Below, one piece after another: positions 49,302 to 58,779 of a DNA stretch of 64,000 bases. Both the position numbers and the translations under genes were made by a program. Source of the DNA: Stentor roeselii. Its lineage: Eukaryota > Ciliophora > Heterotrichea > Heterotrichida > Stentoridae. The notes under the pieces were generated by a model. The model made no database searches and was not told the DNA's origin. It saw nothing but the letters and a program-made list of their open reading frames with translations. The stretch spans positions 1-64,000 of the forward strand of contig RSEH01000207.1 of the NCBI GenBank assembly GCA_006503475.1, read 5' to 3'. Each line of letters starts with the position of its first letter. Within the stretch, counting starts at the first letter, position 1.

Positions 49302-50828
49302 CTAAAAGTCAGAAGATGATGACTTCTTGTCTTCCTCTTCAGATGAGCTGCTTTCTTTATAGAGTTTCTCTGATTCACTATCAGAACTAGACGATTTCGC
49401 CTTGATATTAACTTCGACTTTAGGATGAGAAGGAGGTTCATATCTAGTCGGTGCGAAAAGGTTTGAATAAGAAGAGTCTTCATGTTTTACTTCAGGTTCT
49501 GAGTGAGTTGAATGAGGAGGTTCTTCATGTTTTACTTCAGGTTCTGAGTGAGTTGAATGAGGAGGTTCTTCATGTTTGACAATTGAATAATGAACCTCGT
49601 CATGTTTGACTTCAGTTGGCAAGTGAATAAAATGAGAAGGCTCCTCATGTTTTACTTCAGTTACAGAGTGAATTGAATGGTGAACTTCTTCATGTTTTAC
49701 TTCAGTCACAGAGTGAATTGAATGGTGAACCTCTTCAGTCACAGAATGAATTGGATGAGGAGGTTCTTCATGATGAGGCTCAGGAACTGAACTATGTGAA
49801 TGATAAGATTCATAATGAACAGGTTTATTTTCTTCATGAGAATGCATCTCATGGGTCCTGGCATTATCCGCTTCTTGATGTTCAGAGTGACTAACAGGTT
49901 CAGAATATTCAACATGCGGGTTCTTTTCATGTTCCTTATTCTCCCCCTCATCAGAACTCGAACTTCCCTTTTTCTTATCTGAATCACTCGAACTTCCCTT
50001 TTTCTTATCTGAATCACTCGAACTGCTTTTTCGTGTAACAACAGGATGCAAGACCTTGACAGGTTCAATTTTCTCAACTTTATCCACAATTTTAAAAGAC
50101 CCATCTCTCATTTCCCAATGATTTTTAATTTTCCTAACTTTTTCTCCCTGAACAGTTTCTTCCCTGATTTCACTAGTGAGTTTAACAGCGCCTTCAAGCC
50201 ATTCATCAACAACAGGATTCTGAGGCACAACGGCTTCAGAAGGTTCAAAAGCCTCAAGAGTTTCATTGTCGTTAAACCCAACAGCAAAGAGAAGACAAAC
50301 AACAGTTTTAAATTCTGAATGCGGACCAGCCCCAAGTCCTATTTTTTTAAAGTTTTGGTTCAACAAGGCCTTTCGATGCGGCCTGGTTGCGAGGCCATCA
50401 TCGACAAGTAACGATAGGACGACTTCGAAAGCATTACAAGAGCCGTAGTCAAGAGCTTCAACAAGGTTTCCAGTCCATTTTCCAAAGGACTCTACTCTTT
50501 TTTGAAGAGAAGTCTCACGACTTCCAATATGACCAACAATGCCCAAGGGTCCAGTGTCAGTGCAATGCTGAAGAGCGGCAAGGGTGAGACCGAGAGAAAA
50601 CTCTAAAGGTGGAAGAGAGTCGATTTCTTCCAGTTCTTTGAAAAGCTCGACTGCGCCTTCGACGCCTTCTCGAGTCTGAAGAGGGACAGTCCCAGGCCGA
50701 TGAAGGACGTTGTCAGGACGATAGTACTCAAAAGTTTCCTTCACTGTCAATGCGAAGTCTTTCGGCGACTCTCGTAGTTTGCTGATCGTTTCAAAGATTT
50801 CTTCACAGAGCTGCTTGAAAGTTGACAT
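49302..50828 (-). CDS. CAP-domain protein with Ser/Lys and His-rich repeat tail
   Basis: The protein has 508 residues. Residues about 15-190 form a CAP/SCP (PR-1) domain: LAALQHCTDTGPLGIVGH gives the first His, RVESFGKWTGNLVEAL the Glu region, RPHRKALLN and GLGAGPHSEF the later signature. No signal peptide is seen, although CAP proteins are usually secreted. The tail has KKGSSSDSD repeats (about 265-295) and then a long His/Glu-rich array of about 15-residue units (EVKHEEPPHSTHSEP and variants, about 350-480). It ends in acidic Ser-rich clusters. The repeats are near exact at the DNA level (45-bp unit at 49477-49566). Metal or polyanion binding is an inference. Confidence 0.82.
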   Translation of the reverse strand: MSTFKQLCEEIFETISKLRESPKDFALTVKETFEYYRPDNVLHRPGTVPLQTREGVEGAVELFKELEEIDSLPPLEFSLGLTLAALQHCTDTGPLGIVGHIGSRETSLQKRVESFGKWTGNLVEALDYGSCNAFEVVLSLLVDDGLATRPHRKALLNQNFKKIGLGAGPHSEFKTVVCLLFAVGFNDNETLEAFEPSEAVVPQNPVVDEWLEGAVKLTSEIREETVQGEKVRKIKNHWEMRDGSFKIVDKVEKIEPVKVLHPVVTRKSSSSDSDKKKGSSSDSDKKKGSSSSDEGENKEHEKNPHVEYSEPVSHSEHQEADNARTHEMHSHEENKPVHYESYHSHSSVPEPHHEEPPHPIHSVTEEVHHSIHSVTEVKHEEVHHSIHSVTEVKHEEPSHFIHLPTEVKHDEVHYSIVKHEEPPHSTHSEPEVKHEEPPHSTHSEPEVKHEDSSYSNLFAPTRYEPPSHPKVEVNIKAKSSSSDSESEKLYKESSSSEEEDKKSSSSDF

Positions 50829-50854
50829 TAATAAGGACTTAAGTTTAATTACAA

Positions 50855-52240
50855 CTACGCTGGTTCACTTTCAGTTATCACTTCATGGATACCGTTCGGG
50901 TACTGCAGAACTCGAACTACTACTTCGATGTCCCCTCGACATATATGGCAAGTTCCAACATCTTGATGCAGTTTTGAAGCACATTCAAAGCAGATCCCTC
51001 CGTGACCACAGTTCATTATCACTGCATTTGAGATTTTTTCCATACATGTCAAACATTTTTCAACGTCGATACTCGCCATGTTGGTATCTGAGACTTTTTT
51101 TTGCTTTTTCGTGAATTCCTCACTTGTGATTGACCTGCGATGGAAAAGTTGTTCAACTGGAACCACTGCGACACTTGAAGTTCTTTTCTTGGCAGGGCGG
51201 AGGTTTGAAGGAACTTGTTTGAAGTAAGAACTGGAAAGTTTTACTAGAAATTTTGGAGTATTGCTGATGACTGAGATAAATGAAGTATGTTCTCGTCTTT
51301 CAGGTGTTATTTGAGTTATTTGGACTACTCTTGAATCAGGGTCAAATGTTAGGAACTGGGTCAGACTTAATAAGAGATAGTTTCTTAAGAAATAAGAAAA
51401 AAAAACGAAAAGTATCAAAAAGATCAACGGAGGGTAAAAGTTAGGGGATTGAGATGCTAGTGAAATAAAAAACAAGGTGAGGACTATCATTGAAACTAGT
51501 AAAGATAGGATCAGGTATATCGAACCTGATATTTGAACACGGTAAAGTCGAGTGTCCACGTAAAGACCTAAGGAAAAAAAAAAGAGTCCTAAAGTCACAA
51601 GTCCGATGATGCTGATAAAAGACCAGATTGGCCAAAACGTCAGTGACCAGTCAAAATTGTAAAAATTGTCGATACGGAAGAAAATACTCACGCAAGTCAA
51701 AAGTCGCACCACTCGAAGCATGATGAACATCTAGATGATTTTTACAATTTCTGAAAAAATCTGGCATTTGTTGAAAGAAATCGATTTTATCGAAATATTT
51801 CCTAATGTGCTTAGACTTAAAGGCACCAGGCTGAAGATTAAAGGAAAATTTCGAAGTTGCAGGTAAATTACGACCATGAGCTTTGTGGATGATGTGCCGA
51901 TGTTTTCGATGATTTCTTTTAAAATCAGTCTTTTTTCATAGCTAAATTTTTTTTACTCTTCTTTTCGGATTCGAAGTGAAAGTAGCGACTTGAATATTGT
52001 GAATAGGTCTGAAAGGACTGAAGGAATGAAACATATTACTAGAGGTATATCGACTTTTTGCCATAATAGCAACAGCAAAAAGGTTATTAAATACGTCGAT
52101 GCTAAAAATAACCATTTTTCGAACTCTTGTTTGGAGAATGAGGAAAATGTTGAATTTGATTCAGTTTGCTCGGTTTGAAGACGCTCGGAAGGGTTGGAGT
52201 TGTTGATTTCTTGGGGTTCTGCCATGTACTGATTTTCCAT
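50855..52240 (-). CDS. Multipass RING-finger protein (TMEM185-like), three exons
   Basis: Exons 52240-51957, 51941-51746 and 51730-50855 join through two 15-nt introns into 451 residues. The N-terminal half has several membrane spans (WLFLASTYLITFLLLLLW, LVICFIPSVLSDLF, FPLIFSLVPLSL, then WPIWSFISIIGLVTLGLFFF and IYLILSLLVSMIVLTLFFIS). This pattern resembles the TMEM185/Fragile-X-F membrane family. The C-terminus has a RING of C3HC4 type (CLTCMEKISNAVIMNCGHGG then CFECASKL and CHICRGDI), suggesting a membrane ubiquitin ligase. The spliced model adds two upstream exons. Reading only from 51730 would lose the first spans. Confidence 0.85.
51731..51745 (-). other. 15-nt intron 2 of the TMEM185-RING gene
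   Basis: GTAAAAATCATCTAG on the minus strand, phase 0, ends in an in-frame TAG. Removing it joins SEI to MFIML. Confidence 0.9.
51942..51956 (-). other. 15-nt intron 1 of the TMEM185-RING gene
   Basis: GTAAAAAAAATTTAG on the minus strand. Removing it deletes an in-frame TAA and opens 65 further codons of membrane protein. Confidence 0.9.
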
Positions 52241-52657
52241 TTATACATAAGGGATTTTACCATAGAGAGAAATTTGAATTTAATGACTTAGGATGAAGTT
52301 TTGGTTTAAAATTTATGAAGAAAAGTTCGAAGGTTTAATTGAATGATTTTAGGGAAAAAAAGATATTTCAGAAATTTTATTTTTTTAGAAAATTTTTACA
52401 CCTTAAGAATGAAAGTTAAAAGTTGTTGACCTAGACAGTTATTTTTAATGAAACTTTTAACAGTTTGAATTGAATGTGTTTTAAAAGATTATAATAAACC
52501 AGTTTATAGAAAATAAAATGATTAATCAAGTGATATTAATAATAAATTATTGCTCAATATAAATCTGCATTAATGCTATTCCCTAAACCCTTGAGTTCAG
52601 TACCCAAAATAAACCCAAACTAAACCCTAACATCATCTTACTTAACTCATTCTCCCT
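52241..52657. other. AT-rich spacer, nothing recognised
   Basis: About 415 bp between two minus-strand genes with no supported frame. It includes the promoter of the RING gene. A short CCCTAAACCC / AAACCCTAAC motif near 52578-52631 resembles telomere repeats by chance. Confidence 0.5.
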
Positions 52658-54520
52658 CTAAATCTTAGGTCTTAAAACCTTTAAAATATCCCCTTTCTTC
52701 ATCTTATTAACAGGATTCAAATTCTTCGAAGTCCAGACCATCTCCTCATAAGGATTTCCTTTACTCAAAACACTATTCAAAATCTCATCAGGAATCTCAA
52801 AACTCTCAATCAACCCCAAACAATTTTCCCTAATCCACTCATAACTTTCAAAAGCCAAATCTCTAAACCTTTGCCATTCCTCATCTTTAATTCCAGCTTT
52901 TCTAAAATCCGCTTCAAAGCATCGAGTTTCCGATTCAAAAAAAACATTTCTCAAAATTTCCAATATTTTCCTATTTTTCGATTCCGTGAAATTTCTAAGC
53001 ATTTCTTTATGAGCCAGACATAAAAACAAGGCATCAGCAGTCTTAAGAGCTTCAACTTGAAGAAAAGAGTCCCAAATTTCTTTTTCTGAAATCGAGCCGA
53101 CAAGTTGATTAAATTTCGAGTCAAGGCTCTGAAGATGTGCCTTTGCGACTTGATTAAGCCAGAACTGTTGTTTGTTGATTTCTTGATTGTTGATGATGTC
53201 TTGCCAGAACCTTTTCGGCTTATTCCTGATGATGACTCTCATCGCTTCGATGGAAATAACTGAGTTGTCACCTGCGTAGGTGCAGGAAGGAAGGTAGTTG
53301 CAGTAAAAAGTTGAAAGACCTGCAAGTTTCAGGTACCCGTGACCCCCGCAGGCTCTTCGGCTTAGTTCTAAGTCTTTTGCTGTTCTTTCTGTGATACCTG
53401 CTTTGAAAAGACTTGCAAGGCAGAAAATTTCATCAAAACTTGAGTTGTTTCCTTGTTTGAACTCTGAAATAACAGTATTCAAAAGAAGTTTTAAGGATTT
53501 TAATGAAAATGTAAAACAAAATAACCTGCAAAGACCTGGAAATAACTTTTCTTGTTGGATTTGGTAGTCGATAAGTCTTACTTCTTGATTTGGTTTCTCG
53601 GGATCTGGGAACTGTCTACGGAAAACTGAGTATTTTAAAGAAATCGACAGTGAAGGTGCCAGAAAAGCCCAGAAGTTGCTTAAAATTTTTACCCTTGCAA
53701 TTAAATTGGTTATTGTGATCACTTCTTTACTATCAAAACGACTTGAGTAATTTCCAAAGTTGTCTATATTTGAAAAGCGGTTAAGTAGAGCTGTTTTAGG
53801 CAAGGTAAGGAACTCGTATCGAGCAAAGCCTTGATCAGAACTTGTAAGTCCCATTTTCGGTCCAACCTCGCCAATGAAAGCTCCATGAACAGCTTTATGA
53901 CTGCGAAAGTTCCTGATTTGCGTGATAAAAGCATGAGGACCGTAATCTTTCCCATCAATAACAAGTCTTGCAACAAGCAAGGTAAAGTTCGCATTAACAC
54001 CCACTCCACCAATCCAGTACTTTGAAGAAGTAATCGTTGGTGAATTAACAATAAACTCCTGTTTTTCCCTGTTATAAATAACTTGAGTTTCAATCCCATT
54101 CAAATTCCCTCCATTTCCAAGTTCAGCTTGTGAGTAACTTCCAATGATTTGGTTATTTTCAATGAGATGTCTGTAAAATGAGGCCTGAGTTGATGTTCCC
54201 AGGAATTCAAGAGCTTCGTAAAAGTAACTGTTTGACTCGACGACTGTTAAATCTGGGTAAAAAGTTCGGATGAAGTCGATTTCGTCGCCATTTAAGTCGT
54301 GTTCTCGGATGAATGCTGAGAAATTAACTGCATATCGAATTGCTCGATTTTGGAGCTCGACTGGGTTTTCATAGTAAAATTGGTAGTCTAACATTAAGTC
54401 TTTTTTTTCAAGGGCTAAGGTTTTTAGAAACCGGATTCTGTCCAAGTCGATTTCTGGGTATAACAAGGAATAAAGTTCTCTGGTTAAGTTTTCCATTTCT
54501 AATAAATGATATTCAGACAT
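52658..54520 (-). CDS. Acyl-CoA oxidase-like protein, catalytic Glu replaced
   Basis: The 620 residues follow the peroxisomal acyl-CoA oxidase layout: helical N-terminus, FAD-site strands (IIGSYSQAELGNGG, ETQVIYN, SSKYWIGGVG, HAFITQIRN, GEVGPKMG), and the helical C-terminal half with SRRACGGHGYLKLAGLSTFY. In active oxidases and dehydrogenases of this class the base is the first Glu of TYEGENTV. Here it reads TYAGDNSV, Ala at 416. The C-terminus LRPKI is not a PTS1 signal, and no PTS2 is seen at the N-terminus. The enzyme is therefore of uncertain activity and location. It is divergent from the RanBPM gene (30 bp between starts). Confidence 0.88.
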   Translation of the reverse strand: MSEYHLLEMENLTRELYSLLYPEIDLDRIRFLKTLALEKKDLMLDYQFYYENPVELQNRAIRYAVNFSAFIREHDLNGDEIDFIRTFYPDLTVVESNSYFYEALEFLGTSTQASFYRHLIENNQIIGSYSQAELGNGGNLNGIETQVIYNREKQEFIVNSPTITSSKYWIGGVGVNANFTLLVARLVIDGKDYGPHAFITQIRNFRSHKAVHGAFIGEVGPKMGLTSSDQGFARYEFLTLPKTALLNRFSNIDNFGNYSSRFDSKEVITITNLIARVKILSNFWAFLAPSLSISLKYSVFRRQFPDPEKPNQEVRLIDYQIQQEKLFPGLCRLFCFTFSLKSLKLLLNTVISEFKQGNNSSFDEIFCLASLFKAGITERTAKDLELSRRACGGHGYLKLAGLSTFYCNYLPSCTYAGDNSVISIEAMRVIIRNKPKRFWQDIINNQEINKQQFWLNQVAKAHLQSLDSKFNQLVGSISEKEIWDSFLQVEALKTADALFLCLAHKEMLRNFTESKNRKILEILRNVFFESETRCFEADFRKAGIKDEEWQRFRDLAFESYEWIRENCLGLIESFEIPDEILNSVLSKGNPYEEMVWTSKNLNPVNKMKKGDILKVLRPKI

Positions 54521-54550
54521 GTTATCCCTTCGCTACCGGAACCTCCGCAT

Positions 54551-56014
54551 ATGATAGATACGTCTAATGGTTTATTTCAGTTTTCTACGGACCGATTGAC
54601 TGTGACTTATACTGGAAAGTCAAACCCGAGTATCACTTCAGTAATCTCTAGATAGTGCCTTCAATGTTCAAGCCCAGCCCGACCATTTCCAGGTACATTC
54701 ATCTACTACTTCGAAGCCACTTTAAAAACCCTCAGCACAAACCGTGCAGGTTTCGTGATCGGTTTCACCGAAGAGTTTTTCCAAAAGACCCGTTCCCCAG
54801 GTTCATCCAAAAAGTCCTTCGGCCTGCGATCAGATGGAAAACTTATAAAAGAGCCATCTCAAATCCCAGACTTTTCTCCAAAATTCGAACAATCAGACAC
54901 AATCGGTGCTGGAATATGTTACGTTTCCCGTAAAGTCTTTTTCACTCGAAACGGGCATTTTTTAGGAAAACCTTTCGACATTCCTGAGATTTACCCTCTT
55001 TTCGCGTCAATTTCAATAAACTCTCCAAATGACTCAGTTACTTTAAACTTCGAAGGAAATTTTTTATTTGATTTGAAAGGACTGGTCTATGAAGAAAACA
55101 CGAAAATCGAATCAGAAGTTGATGCAGAAGTTGTTGACCCCCGAGAAATGTTTAAACTTGTAAGGGACTACCTGGAACAAGAGGGTTACGCTGATACTTT
55201 GATTGCTCTTGAAAAGGTGATGAGAAGTGAAAGTACTGAAAAAATCGCTGCGAAGGTCAGAAGCTACTCGGGAAGGGTATCGGAAAGATATGATTCAATT
55301 GACATCGACCCAGAATGTGAATATTGTGAAAATTTCGGAAAGTTATGCAAGTTCTGTGTGAAAAAAGTCATGGAAAACGTCGAACCTGCCAACGCGATTC
55401 GACTTCCTGAGTCTCGAAATAGATGTGATAGTGTCGAGGTCTCTTCTATTTACTTGAAACCACTTGAACAACACCCTGCTGATCTTCATTCACCTGGGTA
55501 TGTAAATGATGTGAAAGCCAGAAGCTTGTTGAGGAAAATGATTGTAAGAGGTGAACTCAATCAAGCTCTCGTTTTTTTAACTGAGAATTTTCCTGAAATG
55601 CTCACTGATGAACTCTGTATGCTTTACTTTCATGTACAGGAGTTTATTGAACTTATTAAAGCTAAACAACATCTTCAGGCCTTGTATCAAGCAAGGGAAA
55701 AACTTGCGAAATTTGTTGGGTTTAATGTTTTTTATAGGAATTCAGAAGATGTTCAAATTCCTGTCAGACAAGTTGTTGGACTTATTGCCTATCTTGACCC
55801 TTGGACTTCTCCTTTGAAGGGACTTCTTCAGCAGGCTCAGATGGAATTGACTGCTGATTTGATTAACTCGAGAATTACACAAAAGTTAAGGGAAGGGAAG
55901 AATTCTTTGGAAGATATGGCTAAACATTTACTTGCTCTTCAGAGCTTGTATCAAGATAGTGTCTTGATGAATAAAGTTGAAAGGGTTGAGATGAAATTTG
56001 AGAATTTTAATTGA
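54551..56014 (+). CDS. RanBPM-like SPRY-LisH-CTLH protein (GID/CTLH complex)
   Basis: Two exons (54551-54640 and 54656-56014) joined by a 15-nt intron give 482 residues. The SPRY domain starts in exon 1 (DRLTVTYTGK) and runs through GTFIYYFEA, GFVIGFTE, GAGICYVSRKVFFTRNGHFLG and IYPLFASISI. LisH follows (MFKLVRDYLEQEGYADTLIAL), then a Cys-rich insert (CEYCENFGKLCKFC), and CTLH/CRA near the C-terminus (LLRKMIVRGELNQALVFL). RanBP9/10 and yeast Gid1 with this order are substrate-receptor scaffolds of the CTLH ubiquitin ligase. The intron is needed to attach the first SPRY strands. An upstream in-frame ATG at 54506 overlaps the divergent gene. It ends in TGA. Confidence 0.9.
54641..54655 (+). other. 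15-nt intron of the RanBPM gene
   Basis: GTAATCTCTAGATAG, phase 0, ends in an in-frame TAG. Removing it joins two parts of the SPRY domain. Confidence 0.88.
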
Positions 56015-56896
56015 GTAGAAATTTAAGATTTTATTGGATTGATGATGATTTTTCAGAAGGTTTCAAGAAATTTAGGGGTTTTTAAAATTGTTTGAATTTT
56101 TGTATAAAATTTTTAATGTGGTAAGTGTTATTGAAACTTGGTTTTTTAATTAAGTCACTAATTATCGAGATTTATTATGAAATTAGTTGAATTTTAGTTT
56201 ATAATCTTCTGTAAATTAAATTAATCCCTAGACTGAAAAGACTTAAAAGGATAATTAGGTAAAAACTTGTGCCATTCCTCTACTGTATTTAAATATAACT
56301 CATTTAAGCATGGAGTATGAATACAACTAAAACTATAGTTTCCTTGTATTGAATTCTAATCCTCTTCACGAACAGCAAATTTCTGAGATCTTTAATAAAT
56401 TTTAAGTTTTTTCAAAAATAACAAACTCAACTATGAAAATTAGGTATTTTCCTAAAATATCAAGTAAATAGATTTTCAATGATTTGATCTAGAAACCACT
56501 AGAGTTTGAAATGATCCCCTATAATTATCCAGATTTTCTAGTTACACACAGTTCTCATTAAAAACCTTCTGAGCCCCGATGATCCTAGTTCCATACCCGA
56601 TAATAAATTTTAATTCAATTCCGAATAAAAATCTTCCAGGTCAAAACAGATTCGTATCAAATAAAATTCAATACTAAAAAAGATCCAAAAAGCCAAAACA
56701 TCTTCATCAGAACTTTTTTTCAACTTTGGTCATTGTTTTTCAAAGTTGAAATGAACGAAACTTCGATAATTAAGCGAAAGTTTTGAAGTTGATATATTCT
56801 TAAAGCTTTCCAAGTACTTTGACTTTCCCATTAGACTAATAAATCTTCTATTTCATTAGAAATGTAAGTAATTATCAGAATAAATTTTGTTATAAT
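56015..56896. other. AT-rich intergenic, nothing recognised
   Basis: About 880 bp after the RanBPM stop without a supported frame or motif. Confidence 0.5.
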
Positions 56897-57300
56897 TTGA
56901 CTGAAAAAATCTCGAAGGTGATTCTTGCTCATTCAACCATGTCCTCATCTTCTCTATTGAAAAAGCCTAAAACCTGCTCATCTGATGCAATTAAATCAGA
57001 ATCAGAAATAAAAAAAAATTTCAAATCAACCACACAGGCCATAATACAAAAAAACTTAACACCCAGAAGTATCTACCCTTAAGCTGCAGAAATCATTTTT
57101 CAAGGTCGAAAATTTAATAAAAATTCATAACCACGACAAAAACCAGGAAAAATTCAAAAAAATCCTGAAACTCAACTTCTGTGAACAAATTTATTCCTTT
57201 TTCATTCAGTAATTGAACGAAACACAATCCCTGAAAGAAAAAATCTCCTAAGACCTAACGAAAAGCTTTCCTTATAAAAATCATTTAAGAGGTTCAAAAT
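56897..57300 (+). pseudogene. Possible decayed Lys/Ser-rich coding fragment
   Basis: From ATG 56940 a short frame (MSSSSLLKKPKTCSSDAIKS onward) stops at 57080. Codon-like, Lys-rich text resumes in another phase to about 57212 and again to about 57300, with in-frame stops between. A 15-nt GT-AG candidate at the first stop (GTATCTACCCTTAAG) leads to the wrong phase; a 21-nt one would fit. No family is recognised. Either a decaying gene or chance. Confidence 0.3.
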
Positions 57301-57308
57301 TACACCAA

Positions 57309-58415
57309 CTAATTATAATCATTTGTGGGAAAAGAATATAAATCCATGACCGGCTCCTCCAAATCCAAGTCATTCAATTTCCATTCTTCACCATTACGAT
57401 AAAAACTAGCAGCAGTGACAACACGTGCAGCTTCTTCCTTCATACCGCAAGCGCGGTATACAAATGCCAAGTTCTTCAAGTTGGTCAAGTCAAACGGGTG
57501 CAGCGATCGAAGTCTTTGAAACCCTTCCAAAGCCCTGGCCTTTTTTCCAATTCTAGCCTGAACAATAGCAAGATACTCTGAATAATAATAATTCAGAGGA
57601 AAAGTCTTCACCAAGTCCTCTAAACTTTCCTCAGCTTTTTCAAACTCTTTCATTTTCATCCAGGCCAAAGCTCTTAAAAATCCAAAATCGCTCCATTCTT
57701 CCAGTTTTCGATCTTTATTCAAAACCTTCTGACAAAGTTTTTCCGCCATTTGTGGTTTCGAGTCGAGAAGGGACAATGCAAAAGCTGAGAGACTTCTAAA
57801 TGTTTTATTGATTTTGACAGCATTTTGGAATAAAGTAGTGGCTCTTGATTTTTTACCTTGTTTTTCATTTATATAAGCGAGTAGGACTATTGCTTCTGAA
57901 AGTGAGTGATTGTTCGCCTTTTTACTGTTGAAAACTTTTGTAAGGTATTGGGTGGCGTTGGTGAAATCCTGGAATATTGTAAGGATTCGAGCAAGTTTTA
58001 GGTTAATCAGGTTAGTGTACGGGAACTCAGGGTATGAGTTTAAAAGGAGTGTAAAAGCCATGTGGCTGTCTGAAAACATCTTTGTTTCGAAGTAGGTCTG
58101 GCCTAGGCCGAATAGAACCTCGGCTTTTAAGTCGCCTGTTGTTTTTGGTAAGATTTCTTGGTAGACCTGCTCAGCTTTAGAGTACTTTTTTTGAATGTAG
58201 AACAAATGGCCGAGCTTTAGAGGGACTTCTGGATTGGAAGTGGTCGACATTAATTTAAAAATGAGTTTTTCAGCTTCTGAGTAGTCCCTTTTTGACAGAG
58301 CGGAGTCAATGTCTTGGATAGTGGTCATTATTTGTTCTTTTTCTAGATCTGGTTTTGAGTCTTGTGAAGGGTTGGAAAGTGTTTCAAAGGTGCTGTTGCC
58401 TACAGAATTGAACAT
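57309..58415 (-). CDS. TPR-repeat protein
   Basis: The 368 residues comprise about eight tetratricopeptide repeats from residue 30 to 345 (KRDYSEAEKLIFKLM, PLKLGHLFYIQKKYSKAEQVYQEIL, EVLFGLGQTYFETKMFSDSHMAF, KLARILTIFQDFTNATQYL, ALAWMKMKEFEKAEESLEDL, LAIVQARIGKKARALEGF). A short acidic C-terminal tail follows. TPR arrays are protein-binding scaffolds in APC/C, IFT/BBS and co-chaperone complexes. I could not pick one. No signal or membrane segment is present. Confidence 0.85.
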   Translation of the reverse strand: MFNSVGNSTFETLSNPSQDSKPDLEKEQIMTTIQDIDSALSKRDYSEAEKLIFKLMSTTSNPEVPLKLGHLFYIQKKYSKAEQVYQEILPKTTGDLKAEVLFGLGQTYFETKMFSDSHMAFTLLLNSYPEFPYTNLINLKLARILTIFQDFTNATQYLTKVFNSKKANNHSLSEAIVLLAYINEKQGKKSRATTLFQNAVKINKTFRSLSAFALSLLDSKPQMAEKLCQKVLNKDRKLEEWSDFGFLRALAWMKMKEFEKAEESLEDLVKTFPLNYYYSEYLAIVQARIGKKARALEGFQRLRSLHPFDLTNLKNLAFVYRACGMKEEAARVVTAASFYRNGEEWKLNDLDLEEPVMDLYSFPTNDYN

Positions 58416-58779
58416 ATTTATTATTTCATCAGATTTAATCGAAATATTAGTCCATATGTGGATCTGGGTTAAATAAAGGGTTTGGAATATTAATGGTAAT
58501 CGAACAAAATGGAAATAATTTCTAAGAAACTGAAGAAAATCTGTTTTGATCTGTCTTTGAAAGATTTACATTCAAACCTTGAAAATTTCGACTCTTTACC
58601 TAAATCAGAAAAATATTCCACACTAAATTTTCCCCTAATTAAAAAATCCCATCTCGACAAAATCATTCTAAAAATCTCATCAAAATCCTTCAATTCTCCA
58701 AAAAAGTTCTAATTTTTTTAAAATCTTTGCTTCAAGATCAATCTCATATTTAATAGTTCAGTAAAACACCCATTCTAGA
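58416..58779. other. Convergent/upstream spacer with one small open frame
   Basis: This gap lies between two minus-strand genes. On the plus strand, 58509-58712 is open from an ATG for 67 codons (Lys/Ser/Leu-rich, no known motif). The minus strand is also open in part. A real small gene cannot be excluded but I see no support beyond length. Confidence 0.3.

Noticed and set aside
51953-52240. Independent 95-residue membrane protein
   Set aside because: A 15-nt intron at its stop joins it in frame to the downstream membrane RING exons, so it is exon 1 of that gene.
52570-52640. Internal telomere repeat (CCCTAAACCC, AAACCCTAAC)
   Set aside because: The units do not match the 8-bp CACCCTAA repeat and are not in tandem.
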